A stretch of 64,000 nucleotides of DNA from Limibacterium fermenti (GTDB taxonomy: Bacteria > Bacteroidota > Bacteroidia > Bacteroidales > Dysgonomonadaceae). Positions 8,920 to 18,191 of this stretch are shown one piece after another. Under the pieces are notes generated by a model, which made no database searches, was not told the origin of the DNA, and worked only from the letters and a program-made list of their open reading frames with translations. The stretch spans positions 1,116,001 to 1,180,000 of the forward strand of contig NZ_CP159486.1 of NCBI RefSeq assembly GCF_041902845.1, given 5' to 3'. Numbering within the stretch: position 1 is the stretch's first letter; each line of letters starts with the position of its first letter. The position numbers were made by a program, and so were the translations under genes.

Positions 8920-11478
8920 TTAATACGTCTCTCGCAAATGTTTCACCGTGATGGGTGTTTTAGCCGAAGCTTTCAATTCGGGAGACGTTATGACGATGGT
9001 TTTCTTTTCGCCCGGAAGCAAGTCGAAGAAGTTATCGCTAAACGATGCACCCAGTACCGGAATTTCCACGAACACGTCTTTTGCCAGTTTCTTACCGGAT
9101 AAGGTGACCGTATATTTTCCATCGGCATACTTCACCGTATGATGGACGGCCGTTTCCGGCAGTTCCAGTTTATTGGGCCAGTAGAAATAATAGTTCCGCT
9201 GCGAGATCACAGCACCTTTCTTATCGCTTAACCAGGCGTGTATGACGACACGGTGTTTCTCCTCTTCCGTAACCAGCTCCGATGTGTTGAACGCTTTTAC
9301 CCGAGTGCTGGCATTGGCTTTGGCCGATATCTTTTCGGTAAACGACTTCAGTCTCTTTCCCGAGAAATCGAGCACTTGTACGTTTAGTTGCAAGTCGTCG
9401 ATATCTTGCAGGTTATCGGACATGGTGAAGTAGGTGAGGACATTGTTTTTATGTTCCACACCTAAAGCCAGCGGTGCAAACACATTCCTCATTTTATAAT
9501 GTTGCGCTTTCCAGTTCTGGTAATAATCGATACTCGACCACGAAACTACGGGCCAGTCGTCATTGATTTGCCAGTAAAGGGCGCCCATGCAATAAGGCCG
9601 TCCGCGGCGATTGGCTTCCACGGCTTCCTCCATGCCGTTGCCTTGCATGATAAGGCCGACATAGATGAAATCTTCGAAGTTTTTAGGCGTATGATAATAC
9701 ATTTCCATGTATTCTTTGATCGCCTGGTTGCCGATACCGCTTTTTTGATGCGTTTTCATTACATCGGAGTTGATATCGAAATCTTTTTCTTCGGCAAACG
9801 TGCGAATGGTCTTCATTTCGGGAAAGGATTGGAATCCGAATTCGCTGGCAAAGCGGGGCAACCTGTCCGCCATCGCTTCGAAAGGCATGCGTCCGTGCCA
9901 TAATCCCCAATCGTGAACGTCGCTGGCGCTGAATTTTTCGGGACGCCCCCAGTTGGAATCGTAGGGCGAACCGTGGATATAGCTGCGTGTGCCGTCATAT
10001 TCCGTCACCAGCGAGGGGATCAATTCGCGGAAAGTCTTGTCATAGCCGCGACGCCATTCGTCGAGCACTTCCGAAGGATATTCCTTATCCCATCCCCAAT
10101 AATTGATTCCTTCGTATATTTCGTTATTGCCGCACCAAAATGCCAGCGAGGCGTGGTTTCGCAGGCGCTTGATATTGTAGACGGCTTCTTCGGCAACGTT
10201 TGCCAAAAAGGCATCATCCGAAGGGTAGGGGACGCATCCGAAAATAAAATCCTGCCAGATGAGAATGCCTTTTTCATCGGCGAGGCGATAAAAGTAATTG
10301 TCTTCGTAGGTCCCGCCGCCCCATACGCGAAGCATATTCATATTTGCCGAGGTGACATGATCGAAAAGCCGTTCGTAGTAAGCCGAATCTTGTTGGGTGC
10401 GCAGGATCTCTCCGGGAATATAATTCGCGCCTTTGGCGAACAAAGGGATACCGTTCACTTCGAAGTAGAACGACCGTCCGTGTTCGTCCTTCTCTTGTAC
10501 GAGACGTACGGAACGGAAGCCGGTGCGTTCGGTTGTTTGCGCAATCGCTTGGTCGCGGATCGAGAGGGTCACCGAAAAATCGTATAGATATTGTTCTCCC
10601 CAGCCGGCCGGCATCCATAAATGAGGGTTCTTGACGGTCATGGGCAGCGAAACGATGTTTTTTCCTTTTTGCAATACCACGTCCTTCTGCACCGTTTCAA
10701 CCGGTTTGTTATCGAATGAAGCGCTGACCGACAAGGTCGCCGGGCCTTCGGTTACGGAGTAGACTTCAACTCGATGCTCTATCTCGGCCTTTTCTTTACC
10801 GACGGATGTTTGCTTGACGAAATAATCCTCGATGCGTGCCTGATTATAAAAGGTGAGCGACACCGGTTTCCAGATGCCCATCTGAACGAGCCGCATTCCC
10901 CAGTCCCAGCCGAACTGGTAAGGCGCTTTGCGTGAGAAAACGCTCATCTTGACGTCGCTATGATCGTTTCCGGCCGGATAGTTATAGCCGTTGGTCAAAT
11001 ACGCAGGCTCCATATAGGTGACGGGCGAATGAAAGCGGATGTACAACTTGTTGTCTCCTTCGCGAAGAACGTTTTTCACCGACACTTTGTGCCCGACGAA
11101 CATGTTTGCCGATTGAAAAATACGCGAGCCATTTAAAAAGACGTCGGCATGGGTATCGAGTCCTTCAAAAAAGATTACGGCATCGTCGTACTTCAGTTGT
11201 TCGGCGGTGACAGAGAACGTTTTTTTGAAATCCCAATCCTCCTTTTCGGGCCATTGTACCTTCTTTTCATTCGTGCCGTAATACGGATCGGGTAATACTT
11301 TATAGCGAATCAAATCGCGTTGTACCGATCCCGGCACTTCGGCGTTCCGCCAATCGTTTTTGCCGGTTTGTGTAAATTGCCAGCCATCGTTGAGTGGCAA
11401 GTAAACTTCCGACGCTTTTTGTGCTTCCATCGAGAAGCAAAATAAAGCTCCGAGGATCATCATCATGACTTTTTTCAT
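8920..11478 (-). CDS. Exported GH2 beta-mannosidase
   Basis: 852-residue glycoside hydrolase family 2 enzyme, expected to remove terminal beta-mannose from mannan- or N-glycan-derived oligosaccharides in the periplasm. The signal peptide ends near residue 20 (MEAQ). The N-terminal jelly-roll sandwich contains FFEGLDTHADVFLNG, and the catalytic barrel starts near ANYIPGEILR. The presumed acid/base Glu is in FWCGNNEIYEG and the presumed nucleophile Glu in RFASEFGFQSFPE, both as in characterised beta-mannosidases. A beta-rich C-terminal domain completes the protein. The gene stands alone on its strand with its own promoter, divergent from the RelA/SpoT homologue, and is not part of a SusC/D operon here. 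Confidence 0.93.
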   Translation of the reverse strand: MKKVMMMILGALFCFSMEAQKASEVYLPLNDGWQFTQTGKNDWRNAEVPGSVQRDLIRYKVLPDPYYGTNEKKVQWPEKEDWDFKKTFSVTAEQLKYDDAVIFFEGLDTHADVFLNGSRIFQSANMFVGHKVSVKNVLREGDNKLYIRFHSPVTYMEPAYLTNGYNYPAGNDHSDVKMSVFSRKAPYQFGWDWGMRLVQMGIWKPVSLTFYNQARIEDYFVKQTSVGKEKAEIEHRVEVYSVTEGPATLSVSASFDNKPVETVQKDVVLQKGKNIVSLPMTVKNPHLWMPAGWGEQYLYDFSVTLSIRDQAIAQTTERTGFRSVRLVQEKDEHGRSFYFEVNGIPLFAKGANYIPGEILRTQQDSAYYERLFDHVTSANMNMLRVWGGGTYEDNYFYRLADEKGILIWQDFIFGCVPYPSDDAFLANVAEEAVYNIKRLRNHASLAFWCGNNEIYEGINYWGWDKEYPSEVLDEWRRGYDKTFRELIPSLVTEYDGTRSYIHGSPYDSNWGRPEKFSASDVHDWGLWHGRMPFEAMADRLPRFASEFGFQSFPEMKTIRTFAEEKDFDINSDVMKTHQKSGIGNQAIKEYMEMYYHTPKNFEDFIYVGLIMQGNGMEEAVEANRRGRPYCMGALYWQINDDWPVVSWSSIDYYQNWKAQHYKMRNVFAPLALGVEHKNNVLTYFTMSDNLQDIDDLQLNVQVLDFSGKRLKSFTEKISAKANASTRVKAFNTSELVTEEEKHRVVIHAWLSDKKGAVISQRNYYFYWPNKLELPETAVHHTVKYADGKYTVTLSGKKLAKDVFVEIPVLGASFSDNFFDLLPGEKKTIVITSPELKASAKTPITVKHLRETY

Positions 11479-11567
11479 ATTCTCTGTTGCATTATTTAAT
11501 TGTATGTGTTTCCTATTTCTTTCCTTCCAATGTCAGCCTTTTTCTTCATGTTCGCTATAATCCACAG

Positions 11568-11598
11568 CAAAAATACATAAATAAAGCCAAAAGGCAAA
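11568..11598 (-). promoter_or_regulatory. Promoter of the beta-mannosidase gene
   Basis: On the minus strand, TTTG (11595-11598) is followed after exactly 19 nt by TATTTTTG (11568-11575), a near-perfect match to the Bacteroidetes sigma-ABfr consensus. The predicted leader is about 85 nt. Confidence 0.75.
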
Positions 11599-11666
11599 GC
11601 AAACCGGGGCGCATCATTTTTTATAATATTCCGCATCAAAAAGTGATCGTTTGGAACAAAAAATAG

Positions 11667-11674
11667 TAAATTTG
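11667..11674 (+). promoter_or_regulatory. -7 box of the RelA/SpoT homologue
   Basis: TAAATTTG matches TAnnTTTG. It overlaps the upstream in-frame GTG at 11674, so transcription starts after that GTG. This argues that translation begins at the ATG at 11701. Confidence 0.65.
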
Positions 11675-11700
11675 TGCATTGCAATCAAAAACAAGAAGCA

Positions 11701-13902
11701 ATGGAAGAACCTCTACTGATCGAACGGAAGGATTTTATTCAGCTTTACCGTAAGCTATATGGCTTTTTACGGCGCGAGTGGACTTTGGAAAAGACTTGCC
11801 TGTTAAAGAGTATTGTCTCCGATTCGTTGCGCACGCAGGAGGGCGTCTTTGACAAGGCGGCTTTACGCGACTTGATACACCGCATGAAAACGGCGGCTAT
11901 TACCATTGATGAAATTGGATTGAAGCAGCATACTATTTGTGCGGTTTTACTTTTCCAACCGATTCAAAAAGAGGTTTATTCTTTACGTGAGACGAAGAAG
12001 TTTTTTGGAAACGAAGTCGAAGGTATCCTGCGCGGATTGCTTAAGGTGAATGAATTCAGCGATAAAAAAACGGCGGTGGAATCGGAGAATTATATCCGCC
12101 TGCTGTTGTCTATGGCGGAAGATATTCGTGTGGTTTTTATTATGATCGCCCGTCATCTGGCGCTGATGCGCGAGGCGCGTAACGGCCAGCAAGCGGAACG
12201 CTTGGAACTGTCCGTCATGTCGGCCTATCTGTATGCTCCGTTGGCTCATCGTCTGGGTTTGTATTCGATAAAATCGGAATTGGAGGATTTGTCGTTGAAA
12301 TATACCGACCGTGATATGTACGATTACATCGCCACGAAACTGAACGAAACGAAACGCGAGCGCGAAAAATATATCGAGGAGTTTATCCATCCGGTGAAAG
12401 AACGGCTGGACAAAACGGACTTAAAGTACGATATCAAAGGACGGACCAAATCGATTTACTCGATTAACAACAAACTGAAAAAGCAGAAAATCCCATTCGA
12501 GGATATTTATGATTTGTTCGCCATTCGAGTCATCCTCGATGCGCCGCTCGACGAGGAAAAAGCCCAATGTTGGCAGGTCTATTCCATCATTACCGATATG
12601 TATCAACCCAATCCGAAACGGTTGAAAGATTGGTTGGCTATTCCCAAAAGCAACGGCTACGAATCGTTGCACATTACCGTGATGGGCCCCGGCTCGCGCT
12701 GGGTGGAGGTGCAGATACGGACCCGCCGCATGGATGAAATCGCCGAGAGAGGTCTGGCGGCACACTGGAAGTATAAGGGAATAAAAGGTGAATCGACGCT
12801 TGATGAATGGCTAAGTTCGCTACGGGAGTCTCTCGAAAATAAGGATGCCGATATTCAGGAAAAATTGGGGGACTTTAAACTGGATTTATACGACGAAGAG
12901 ATTTTTGTCTTTACTCCGAAAGGAGATCTTTTCAAATTGCCCAAGGGCGCTACCGTACTCGATTTTGCATTTGCTATTCACTCTAAACTGGGTGCTTCGT
13001 GCGTGTCGGGAAGGGTGAACGGGAAGAACGTACCGATAAAATATGTGTTGAAAAGCGGCGATCAGGTGGCGATAAATACTTCGTCGCATCAGTCCCCCAA
13101 TCAGGATTGGCTTAGTTTCGTGGTGACTTCAAAAGCCCGTACCAAAATCCGTCAGCTTCTGAAAGAGGAAGCCGCCAAACAGGTCGATATTGCCAAAGAA
13201 ACGTTTTCCCGCCGGATGAAAAACCGGAAGATCGATATGGATGACTCCATATTGATGCAGCTTATTAAAAAGCTGAAATATAAAACGGTGACCGATTTTT
13301 ATGCGGACATTGCCGTGGACAAGTTAGATATTAATTGGGTGATTGACCGCTATCTCGAACTCGAAAACAAGGAGTCCGAACAGCGTGATTTTGCGGCGAA
13401 CGTAAGTGCTGAGAATTTTGTTGTCAGGCCCGGGTCGGTCGTTGAGCAAGCACAAGATGAATTGGTGATCGACGAACATCTTACGGGCATCGATTATAAG
13501 TTAGCCAAGTGTTGCAACCCGATTTTCGGAGATGATATTTTCGGTTTTGTCTCGTCGCAAGGAATAAAGATACACCGGACAAACTGCCCCAATGCGCACG
13601 ATCTGTTTTCGCGGTTCGGATATCGTGTCATTAAAGCCCGGTGGTCGGGCAAAACGGGCAGTTCCAACTATGCCACTATCTTGCGTATTATCGGAAACGA
13701 TCAAATAAATATTGTTTCCAACTTAATGTCGATCATTTCGAAAGAAGACGGTGTGCAGTTGCGGTCCATCTCCATCGATTCCAACGACGGCTTGTTTCAG
13801 GGAAACATCACTGTGATGTTGGCCAATACTTCCATGCTGGAACAACTGATGAAGAAGCTCAAGTCGGTGAAAGGTGTCAAATCGGTTACCCGGTTGAATT
13901 AG
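11701..13902 (+). CDS. RelA/SpoT-family (p)ppGpp synthetase with degenerate hydrolase domain
   Basis: 733 residues from the ATG chosen because the -7 box overlaps the longer GTG start. The domains run in the order hydrolase-like, synthetase, TGS, a linker with the conserved CCNPIFGDDIFGF patch, and ACT. The synthetase region looks intact (RTKSIYSINNKL, YDLFAIRVI, NGYESLHITV, VEVQIRTRRMDEIAERGLAAHW). The N-terminal part does not carry the metal-binding HD signature: where canonical enzymes have LLHD it reads VLLFQ, and the ADRLHNMRT stretch reads ARHLALMRE. It should therefore make the alarmone but not degrade it. A second, bifunctional homologue elsewhere in the genome would be expected. Confidence 0.88.
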   Translation: MEEPLLIERKDFIQLYRKLYGFLRREWTLEKTCLLKSIVSDSLRTQEGVFDKAALRDLIHRMKTAAITIDEIGLKQHTICAVLLFQPIQKEVYSLRETKKFFGNEVEGILRGLLKVNEFSDKKTAVESENYIRLLLSMAEDIRVVFIMIARHLALMREARNGQQAERLELSVMSAYLYAPLAHRLGLYSIKSELEDLSLKYTDRDMYDYIATKLNETKREREKYIEEFIHPVKERLDKTDLKYDIKGRTKSIYSINNKLKKQKIPFEDIYDLFAIRVILDAPLDEEKAQCWQVYSIITDMYQPNPKRLKDWLAIPKSNGYESLHITVMGPGSRWVEVQIRTRRMDEIAERGLAAHWKYKGIKGESTLDEWLSSLRESLENKDADIQEKLGDFKLDLYDEEIFVFTPKGDLFKLPKGATVLDFAFAIHSKLGASCVSGRVNGKNVPIKYVLKSGDQVAINTSSHQSPNQDWLSFVVTSKARTKIRQLLKEEAAKQVDIAKETFSRRMKNRKIDMDDSILMQLIKKLKYKTVTDFYADIAVDKLDINWVIDRYLELENKESEQRDFAANVSAENFVVRPGSVVEQAQDELVIDEHLTGIDYKLAKCCNPIFGDDIFGFVSSQGIKIHRTNCPNAHDLFSRFGYRVIKARWSGKTGSSNYATILRIIGNDQINIVSNLMSIISKEDGVQLRSISIDSNDGLFQGNITVMLANTSMLEQLMKKLKSVKGVKSVTRLN

Positions 13903-14029
13903 CCCCTTTCTACCTTCCCCCGAAAGGAGAAGAACTGCGGGGTATCCGTTGCCGTTCCGAAGAATCTGTCCTTAGCCTATGTAGATGGTCGCAAAAACCC
14001 TATAGAATCGTGCACCCGTCGCAAAGAGA

Positions 14030-14404
14030 CTATGCCGATTCGAACTTATTCATTAGATACTGGACATAATTCCGTTCGTAATCCGAGGGGCGAAGTATTT
14101 CGTCGTCGTACTTCAAGACATCGATATCGATGACGACTTTGCCTATTTCTTTATCTTGTGGAGTCCTGCCCAATGCCGATTCGATACGCTTTACTTTTTC
14201 TATGATTTCTTTCGATGTCAAATCGCTTTGAAACATAGCCAACGCGTTTCTGAAGGGATATGGATACAATCCTTCCCCAGGCATATTAATGATAGTGGGG
14301 GTGAAATTAATTTCAGGAAAAATATGATGAAGCATTCTTTTTGCCTTATCAATATTTGCCTTTGCGTATATGTTCGATCCGATGCTTAATAATATCTCAT
14401 GCAT
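14030..14404 (-). CDS. folK: HPPK-like 2-amino-4-hydroxy-6-hydroxymethyldihydropteridine pyrophosphokinase
   Basis: 124 residues starting at MHEILLSIGSN, the classical HPPK N-terminus. A longer reading frame exists upstream, but the TACATTTG box at 14423-14430 lies within it, so I take the ATG at 14404. The pattern includes FRNALAMF, a central LGRTPQDKEIGKVVIDIDVLKYDDE (short form: GKVVIDIDVLKYDD), corresponding to the GR..K..G...DLDIL region of FolK, which transfers pyrophosphate from ATP in folate synthesis. The protein is shorter than typical FolK (about 160) and lacks the usual PHP motif near the C-terminus, so it could be a divergent paralogue. It is divergent from the NfeD gene. Confidence 0.7.
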   Translation of the reverse strand: MHEILLSIGSNIYAKANIDKAKRMLHHIFPEINFTPTIINMPGEGLYPYPFRNALAMFQSDLTSKEIIEKVKRIESALGRTPQDKEIGKVVIDIDVLKYDDEILRPSDYERNYVQYLMNKFESA

Positions 14405-14422
14405 AATAAGAGATTTAAAATA

Positions 14423-14430
14423 CAAATGTA
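14423..14430 (-). promoter_or_regulatory. -7 box of the folK-like gene
   Basis: TACATTTG on the minus strand matches TAnnTTTG and lies 18 nt upstream of the chosen start codon. No clear -33 element is seen. Confidence 0.5.
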
Positions 14431-14452
14431 CAACACATTTTCCGATGAAAGA

Positions 14453-14482
14453 TTGAATAAACCTCAAAATATAGTATCTTTG
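14453..14482 (+). promoter_or_regulatory. Promoter of the nfeD-kdsB operon
   Basis: TTG at 14453-14455 and TATCTTTG at 14475-14482 are separated by 19 nt, the canonical Bacteroidetes spacing. The start codon follows 20 nt after the box. Confidence 0.75.
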
Positions 14483-14502
14483 TTCCTTAAACATGTTAAA
14501 GA

Positions 14503-15888
14503 ATGAGAAATATTCGGGCGACAATCCTTTTTATTTTCTTCTTCGTAGGGTTTGTATCCTCGGCGCAAGAGAATGCTAAGCCCTTGATATACCGTATAAA
14601 CATACGTGAGAATATCGGAAGCAATACATGGATTTACCTGCGCAACGGATTGCATGAAGCCGTGCAGTTGCAGGCAGAGTGTGTGCTCCTCGATATGAAT
14701 ACGTACGGAGGGGCGGTTCTTGAAGCCAATTCCATGCGGACGGCCATCTTAGAGTCGCCTTTGCCGGTCTATGTATTCATCAATAACAACGCGGCATCGG
14801 CAGGAGCCCTTATAGCCATTGCCTGTGACCGGATTTTCATGCGTCCCGGCGCTTCTATCGGGGCTGCAACGGTGGTAAATGCCGCCGACGGGGCTAAGGC
14901 GCCCGATAAATACCAATCGTATATGCGCGCGATCATTCGGGCTACCGCAGAAAGCCACGGGCACGATACCCTTGTCGAGGGAAAGGATACGATAATACAA
15001 TGGATCCGGGATCCGAAAGTCGCCGAAGCGATGGTGGATGAACGTATTGTGGTTCCCGGGTATGCCGATTCCACGCAAATTCTCACGCTCACTCCCGCAC
15101 AGGCGATGGAATTAGGGTATTGCGACGGCATAGCTTCTACTCTCCATCACGTCGCCGTGCAATATCTCGGATACAACGATTATGAACTAAAAACCTATAA
15201 CGCGACCTTTTACGATAGAATAAAGGGCTTTTTGATGAATGGTATTATACAGTCGCTGCTGATTATGCTCATCATCGGCGGCATTTACTTTGAGTTGCAA
15301 TCGCCCGGAGTCGGTTTTCCTTTGGCGGTGGCCATCGCGGCGGCCTTGCTTTATTTTACGCCGCTTTATCTGACGGGATATGCCCAGAATTGGGAAGTCT
15401 TGCTTTTTGTGTTGGGTCTGATAGCGATGGTGTTCGAGTTGTTGGTGGTGCCGGGGTTCGGGGTGACCGGAATCGTCGGCATTCTTTTTATTGTCTCCGG
15501 ATTACTATTAGCGCTTATCGGGAATATCCGGTTTCATTTCGACGGTTTGCCCGTGATGCAACTTTTCCGTGCGCTCGTGATCGTCTTCGCCGGATTGGGG
15601 CTTGGGTCCGTGTTGATCGTTTATTTGTCGAGCCGTATCGGTAAACCGGGTTTTTTCCGGAAGGTGGCGTTGCTGGCCGATCAGAAAGGAACGGTTTCGG
15701 TTTCGATGGAGCCGGCATCGATGGTGGGCAAAATAGGTGTTTCGGTCACGGGCCTGCGTCCGTCGGGACGGATACGTATCGAGGGTGAGTTGTATGATGC
15801 CGTTTCGGTGAAGGGATTTATCGAACAAGATGAACCGGTGAAGGTGATACGGTATGAGAACTTTCAATTATATGTAATGAAACAATGA
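14503..15888 (+). CDS. NfeD-family membrane-bound ClpP-class serine protease
   Basis: 461 residues. A signal peptide ends near VSSAQ. A ClpP/crotonase-fold protease domain (about 25-235) contains LDMNTYGGAVLEA and the nucleophile region NNNAASAGALIAIACD, with a candidate catalytic Lys in DKYQSYMRA. Four or so transmembrane helices follow (about 245-370), and a C-terminal OB-fold NfeD domain (about 395-461) holds GKIGVSVTGLRPSGRIRIEGELYDA (short form: GLRPSGRIRIEGELYDA). Proteins of this family cleave membrane proteins such as stomatins. The kdsB start overlaps its stop by four bases, indicating translational coupling. Confidence 0.9.
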   Translation: MRNIRATILFIFFFVGFVSSAQENAKPLIYRINIRENIGSNTWIYLRNGLHEAVQLQAECVLLDMNTYGGAVLEANSMRTAILESPLPVYVFINNNAASAGALIAIACDRIFMRPGASIGAATVVNAADGAKAPDKYQSYMRAIIRATAESHGHDTLVEGKDTIIQWIRDPKVAEAMVDERIVVPGYADSTQILTLTPAQAMELGYCDGIASTLHHVAVQYLGYNDYELKTYNATFYDRIKGFLMNGIIQSLLIMLIIGGIYFELQSPGVGFPLAVAIAAALLYFTPLYLTGYAQNWEVLLFVLGLIAMVFELLVVPGFGVTGIVGILFIVSGLLLALIGNIRFHFDGLPVMQLFRALVIVFAGLGLGSVLIVYLSSRIGKPGFFRKVALLADQKGTVSVSMEPASMVGKIGVSVTGLRPSGRIRIEGELYDAVSVKGFIEQDEPVKVIRYENFQLYVMKQ

Positions 15889-16643
15889 AAATAGTAGCGA
15901 TTATTCCGGCGCGTTATGCCTCGTCGCGTTATCCGGGCAAACCGTTGGCCGATATGGATGGCAAACCGATGATCCGCCGGGTTTATGAACAAGTGGAAAA
16001 AGTGTTGAAAGAGGTATGGGTTGCGACGGATGACCGCCGCATCCTCGATACCGTATCGGCTTTCGGGGGAAAAGCCGTCATGACTTCCCCGGCGCATAAA
16101 AGTGGGACGGATCGTTGCCGGGAAGCATTGGAGCGTGTTGGCGGTGCGTTCGATGTCGTTTTAAATATACAGGGCGACGAACCGTTTATTCATCCTGAGC
16201 AAATACGCACGCTCGTCGATTGCTTTGATTCTTCCGACGTACAAATTGCGACTTTGGTAAAACCTTTCCGTAAAGAAGACGGGTTCGAAGCCTTATTCAA
16301 TCCTGCATCCCCGAAAGTGGTGTTGAATAATCGTTCGGAAGCCGTTTATTTCAGTCGATCCGTTATCCCGTATGTCCGTGACGCACATCACAGCGAATGG
16401 CTCGACAGGCATGTTTTTTACAAGCATATCGGCGTGTACGGTTATCGTGCCGATGTGCTGCGTCGTATTACGCAACTACCGCAGTCGCCCTTAGAAAAGA
16501 CCGAATCGCTCGAACAGTTGCGTTGGATCGAAAATGGATTCACTATCAAAGCGGGAATTACGGAGCGGGAAACCATCGGGATCGATACCCCTCAGGATAT
16601 GGAAAAGGCACTGGCCTTTCTTCGCCGGCAGGCGGGAAGTTGA
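15885..16643 (+). CDS. kdsB: 3-deoxy-manno-octulosonate cytidylyltransferase
   Basis: 252-residue cytosolic enzyme that activates Kdo with CTP for lipopolysaccharide core synthesis. It begins with the nucleotidyltransferase loop IIPARYASSRYPGKPLADMDGKPMI (short form: PARYASSRYPGKPL). It also has VWVATDDRRI, the metal-binding INIQGDEPF-like stretch NIQGDEPFI, and KHIGVYGYR near residue 180. The length is normal. Its ATG overlaps the TGA of the NfeD gene (ATGA), so it is the second gene of that operon. A short heptamer repeat starts directly after its stop codon. Confidence 0.96.
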   Translation: MKIVAIIPARYASSRYPGKPLADMDGKPMIRRVYEQVEKVLKEVWVATDDRRILDTVSAFGGKAVMTSPAHKSGTDRCREALERVGGAFDVVLNIQGDEPFIHPEQIRTLVDCFDSSDVQIATLVKPFRKEDGFEALFNPASPKVVLNNRSEAVYFSRSVIPYVRDAHHSEWLDRHVFYKHIGVYGYRADVLRRITQLPQSPLEKTESLEQLRWIENGFTIKAGITERETIGIDTPQDMEKALAFLRRQAGS

Positions 16644-16664
16644 CAATTGACAATTGGCAATGGA
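16644..16664. repeat. Short heptamer repeat after kdsB
   Basis: Three 7-bp units (CAATTGA, CAATTGG, CAATGGA) begin at the base immediately after the kdsB stop codon. Confidence 0.6.
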
Positions 16665-16765
16665 AAAAGAGGGTTGCCGCTGGTAATCGTTTTTAATCAG
16701 GGATTCCGCATCGAGCCGGGTGCGGAATGACGGGCTTCTTTTGAAAGTTAAATAAAAATTGGAAT

Positions 16766-17287
16766 ATGAGTGATATTCAAAAAATAAAGATAAGGCCTCT
16801 TGAAAGAGGCGATTTGCTGTTTGTGCATTTGTTGGACAACAATGCGAATATTATGAGATATTGGTTTGAAGAACCTTTTTTTTCGTTGGATGAGTTAACT
16901 CAAATATACGATCTCCATATCCTGGATCAGGCAGAACGGCGCTTTATAGTAGAAGACGGGCACGGAATACGTGTAGGCTTGGTGGAATTGATCGATATCA
17001 ATACCATTCACCGGAATTGTGAATTTCAGATCATTATCGCACCGGAATATGAAGGGAAAGGCTATGCTCAACAAGCCACGAAATTGGCCCTCGAATATTC
17101 GTTTAAAGTGTTGAATATGCATAAAGTCTTTTTATATGCCGATCCGGATAATGCAAAAGCCGTATATATCTACGAAAAATGTCATTTCAAAAAAGAAGGT
17201 TTGTTGAAAGAAGCGTTTTATGTGAATGGAAAATATAGGGACGCTTTGATTATGGCGTTGCTGAGATCCGAATTTCTCTCGTTATAA
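16766..17287 (+). CDS. speG: Spermidine N-acetyltransferase, SpeG-like
   Basis: 173-residue GNAT enzyme that acetylates spermidine or spermine with acetyl-CoA and so limits polyamine toxicity. It matches the E. coli SpeG pattern almost block for block: IRPLERGDLLFVHLLDNN, IMRYWFEEPF, DQAERRFIVED, GLVELIDIN, FQIIIAPEYEGKGYAQ (acetyl-CoA-binding loop) and IYEKCHFKKEG. The length is close to that of SpeG. It stands between kdsB and plsC on the same strand; spacings of about 120 nt on either side make a shared operon uncertain. Confidence 0.9.
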   Translation: MSDIQKIKIRPLERGDLLFVHLLDNNANIMRYWFEEPFFSLDELTQIYDLHILDQAERRFIVEDGHGIRVGLVELIDINTIHRNCEFQIIIAPEYEGKGYAQQATKLALEYSFKVLNMHKVFLYADPDNAKAVYIYEKCHFKKEGLLKEAFYVNGKYRDALIMALLRSEFLSL

Positions 17288-17350
17288 GGAATGACCATGC
17301 GGATGTTCCTGGACGGACGATAGCCGTACGAGAACAAAAGCTTCATTTTT

Positions 17351-17380
17351 TTTGATGAGAATATAAATTGTTTATTTTTG
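17351..17380 (+). promoter_or_regulatory. Promoter of plsC
   Basis: TTTG (17351-17354) and TATTTTTG (17373-17380) are separated by 18 nt, and the plsC start follows 22 nt later. Confidence 0.65.
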
Positions 17381-17402
17381 TGTCGTATCAATATAGAAGA
17401 AT

Positions 17403-18143
17403 ATGAAATTTCTAAAAAAAGGCCTCTGTTTTGTATACCAGTGGATTGTTTTTGTTCCTCTTTTTATTATCAGTACGTTCATGACGGCCTTGACCGTCAT
17501 GATTTTTGCACCTGTTTTCGGGAGCAAGTTCTGGGGATATTATCCGCCGAAATGGTGGTCGAAAATTACGTGTCGTTTAGCTTTGTGCCGGATAAAAGTT
17601 CGTGGGCGGGAACATCTCGATCCGAATCAATCGTATGTTTTTATCGCGAATCATCAGGGCGCTTTCGATATTTTTTTAGTGTACGGTTACTTGAATCAAA
17701 ATATTAAATGGGTGCAAAAGAAAAGTCTGAGGAATATTCCTTTTGTGGGATTTGCCTCAGAGATGGCCGGACATGTGTTTGTCGACAACTCCAGTCCCGG
17801 AGCCCGTGCAAAAACGATCTTTCAAGCACAGCGGAAGATTGTCGATGGCGTTTCCATTATGCTTTTCCCGGAAGGTTCCCGGACACACACCGGAAAAATG
17901 GGGCGCTTTCGTCGCGGTGCGTTTCAGATTGCGTATGATATGAAGTTACCTGTCGTTCCGCTCACGTTGAATGGGCCTTTTGATGTAATGAGTCGAAATA
18001 CCCTGCTGTTTACTCCCGGCACGCTCGAACTCGTTATTCATCCGCCTATCCCGACGGAGTCATTATCCGAAACCGACATACCGCAATTAGTGGAACGTTC
18101 TAAAGAAATTATTCAGGAAGCTTTGTGGGAGAAATATAAATAA
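17403..18143 (+). CDS. plsC: 1-acyl-sn-glycerol-3-phosphate acyltransferase
   Basis: 246-residue membrane-associated enzyme that acylates lysophosphatidate to phosphatidate in phospholipid synthesis. An N-terminal hydrophobic helix (about 10-38) is followed by the catalytic HX4D motif, here NHQGAFD (about 80). Then come the FPEGSRTHTGKMGRFRRGA block (about 161-179) that binds the glycerol phosphate, and VVPLTLNGPFD. The length is typical. It has its own promoter and is followed directly by a heptamer array and, convergently, a small RNA gene. Confidence 0.93.
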   Translation: MKFLKKGLCFVYQWIVFVPLFIISTFMTALTVMIFAPVFGSKFWGYYPPKWWSKITCRLALCRIKVRGREHLDPNQSYVFIANHQGAFDIFLVYGYLNQNIKWVQKKSLRNIPFVGFASEMAGHVFVDNSSPGARAKTIFQAQRKIVDGVSIMLFPEGSRTHTGKMGRFRRGAFQIAYDMKLPVVPLTLNGPFDVMSRNTLLFTPGTLELVIHPPIPTESLSETDIPQLVERSKEIIQEALWEKYK

Positions 18144-18185
18144 ACTGGAGGTTGGAGGTTGGAAATTAGAGGCTAGAGAATGGGA
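18144..18185. repeat. Heptamer repeat after plsC
   Basis: Six drifting 7-bp units (ACTGGAG, GTTGGAG, GTTGGAA, ATTAGAG, GCTAGAG, AATGGGA) start at the first base after the plsC stop codon. Confidence 0.65.
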
Positions 18186-18191
18186 AGTATA

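Noticed and set aside
9913..10587. 224-codon open frame opposite the beta-mannosidase gene
   Set aside because: It lies wholly within a well-supported GH2 gene on the other strand and has no recognisable domain.
11674..11700. GTG start giving a longer RelA/SpoT homologue
   Set aside because: The -7 promoter box overlaps this GTG, so it would not be in the transcript.
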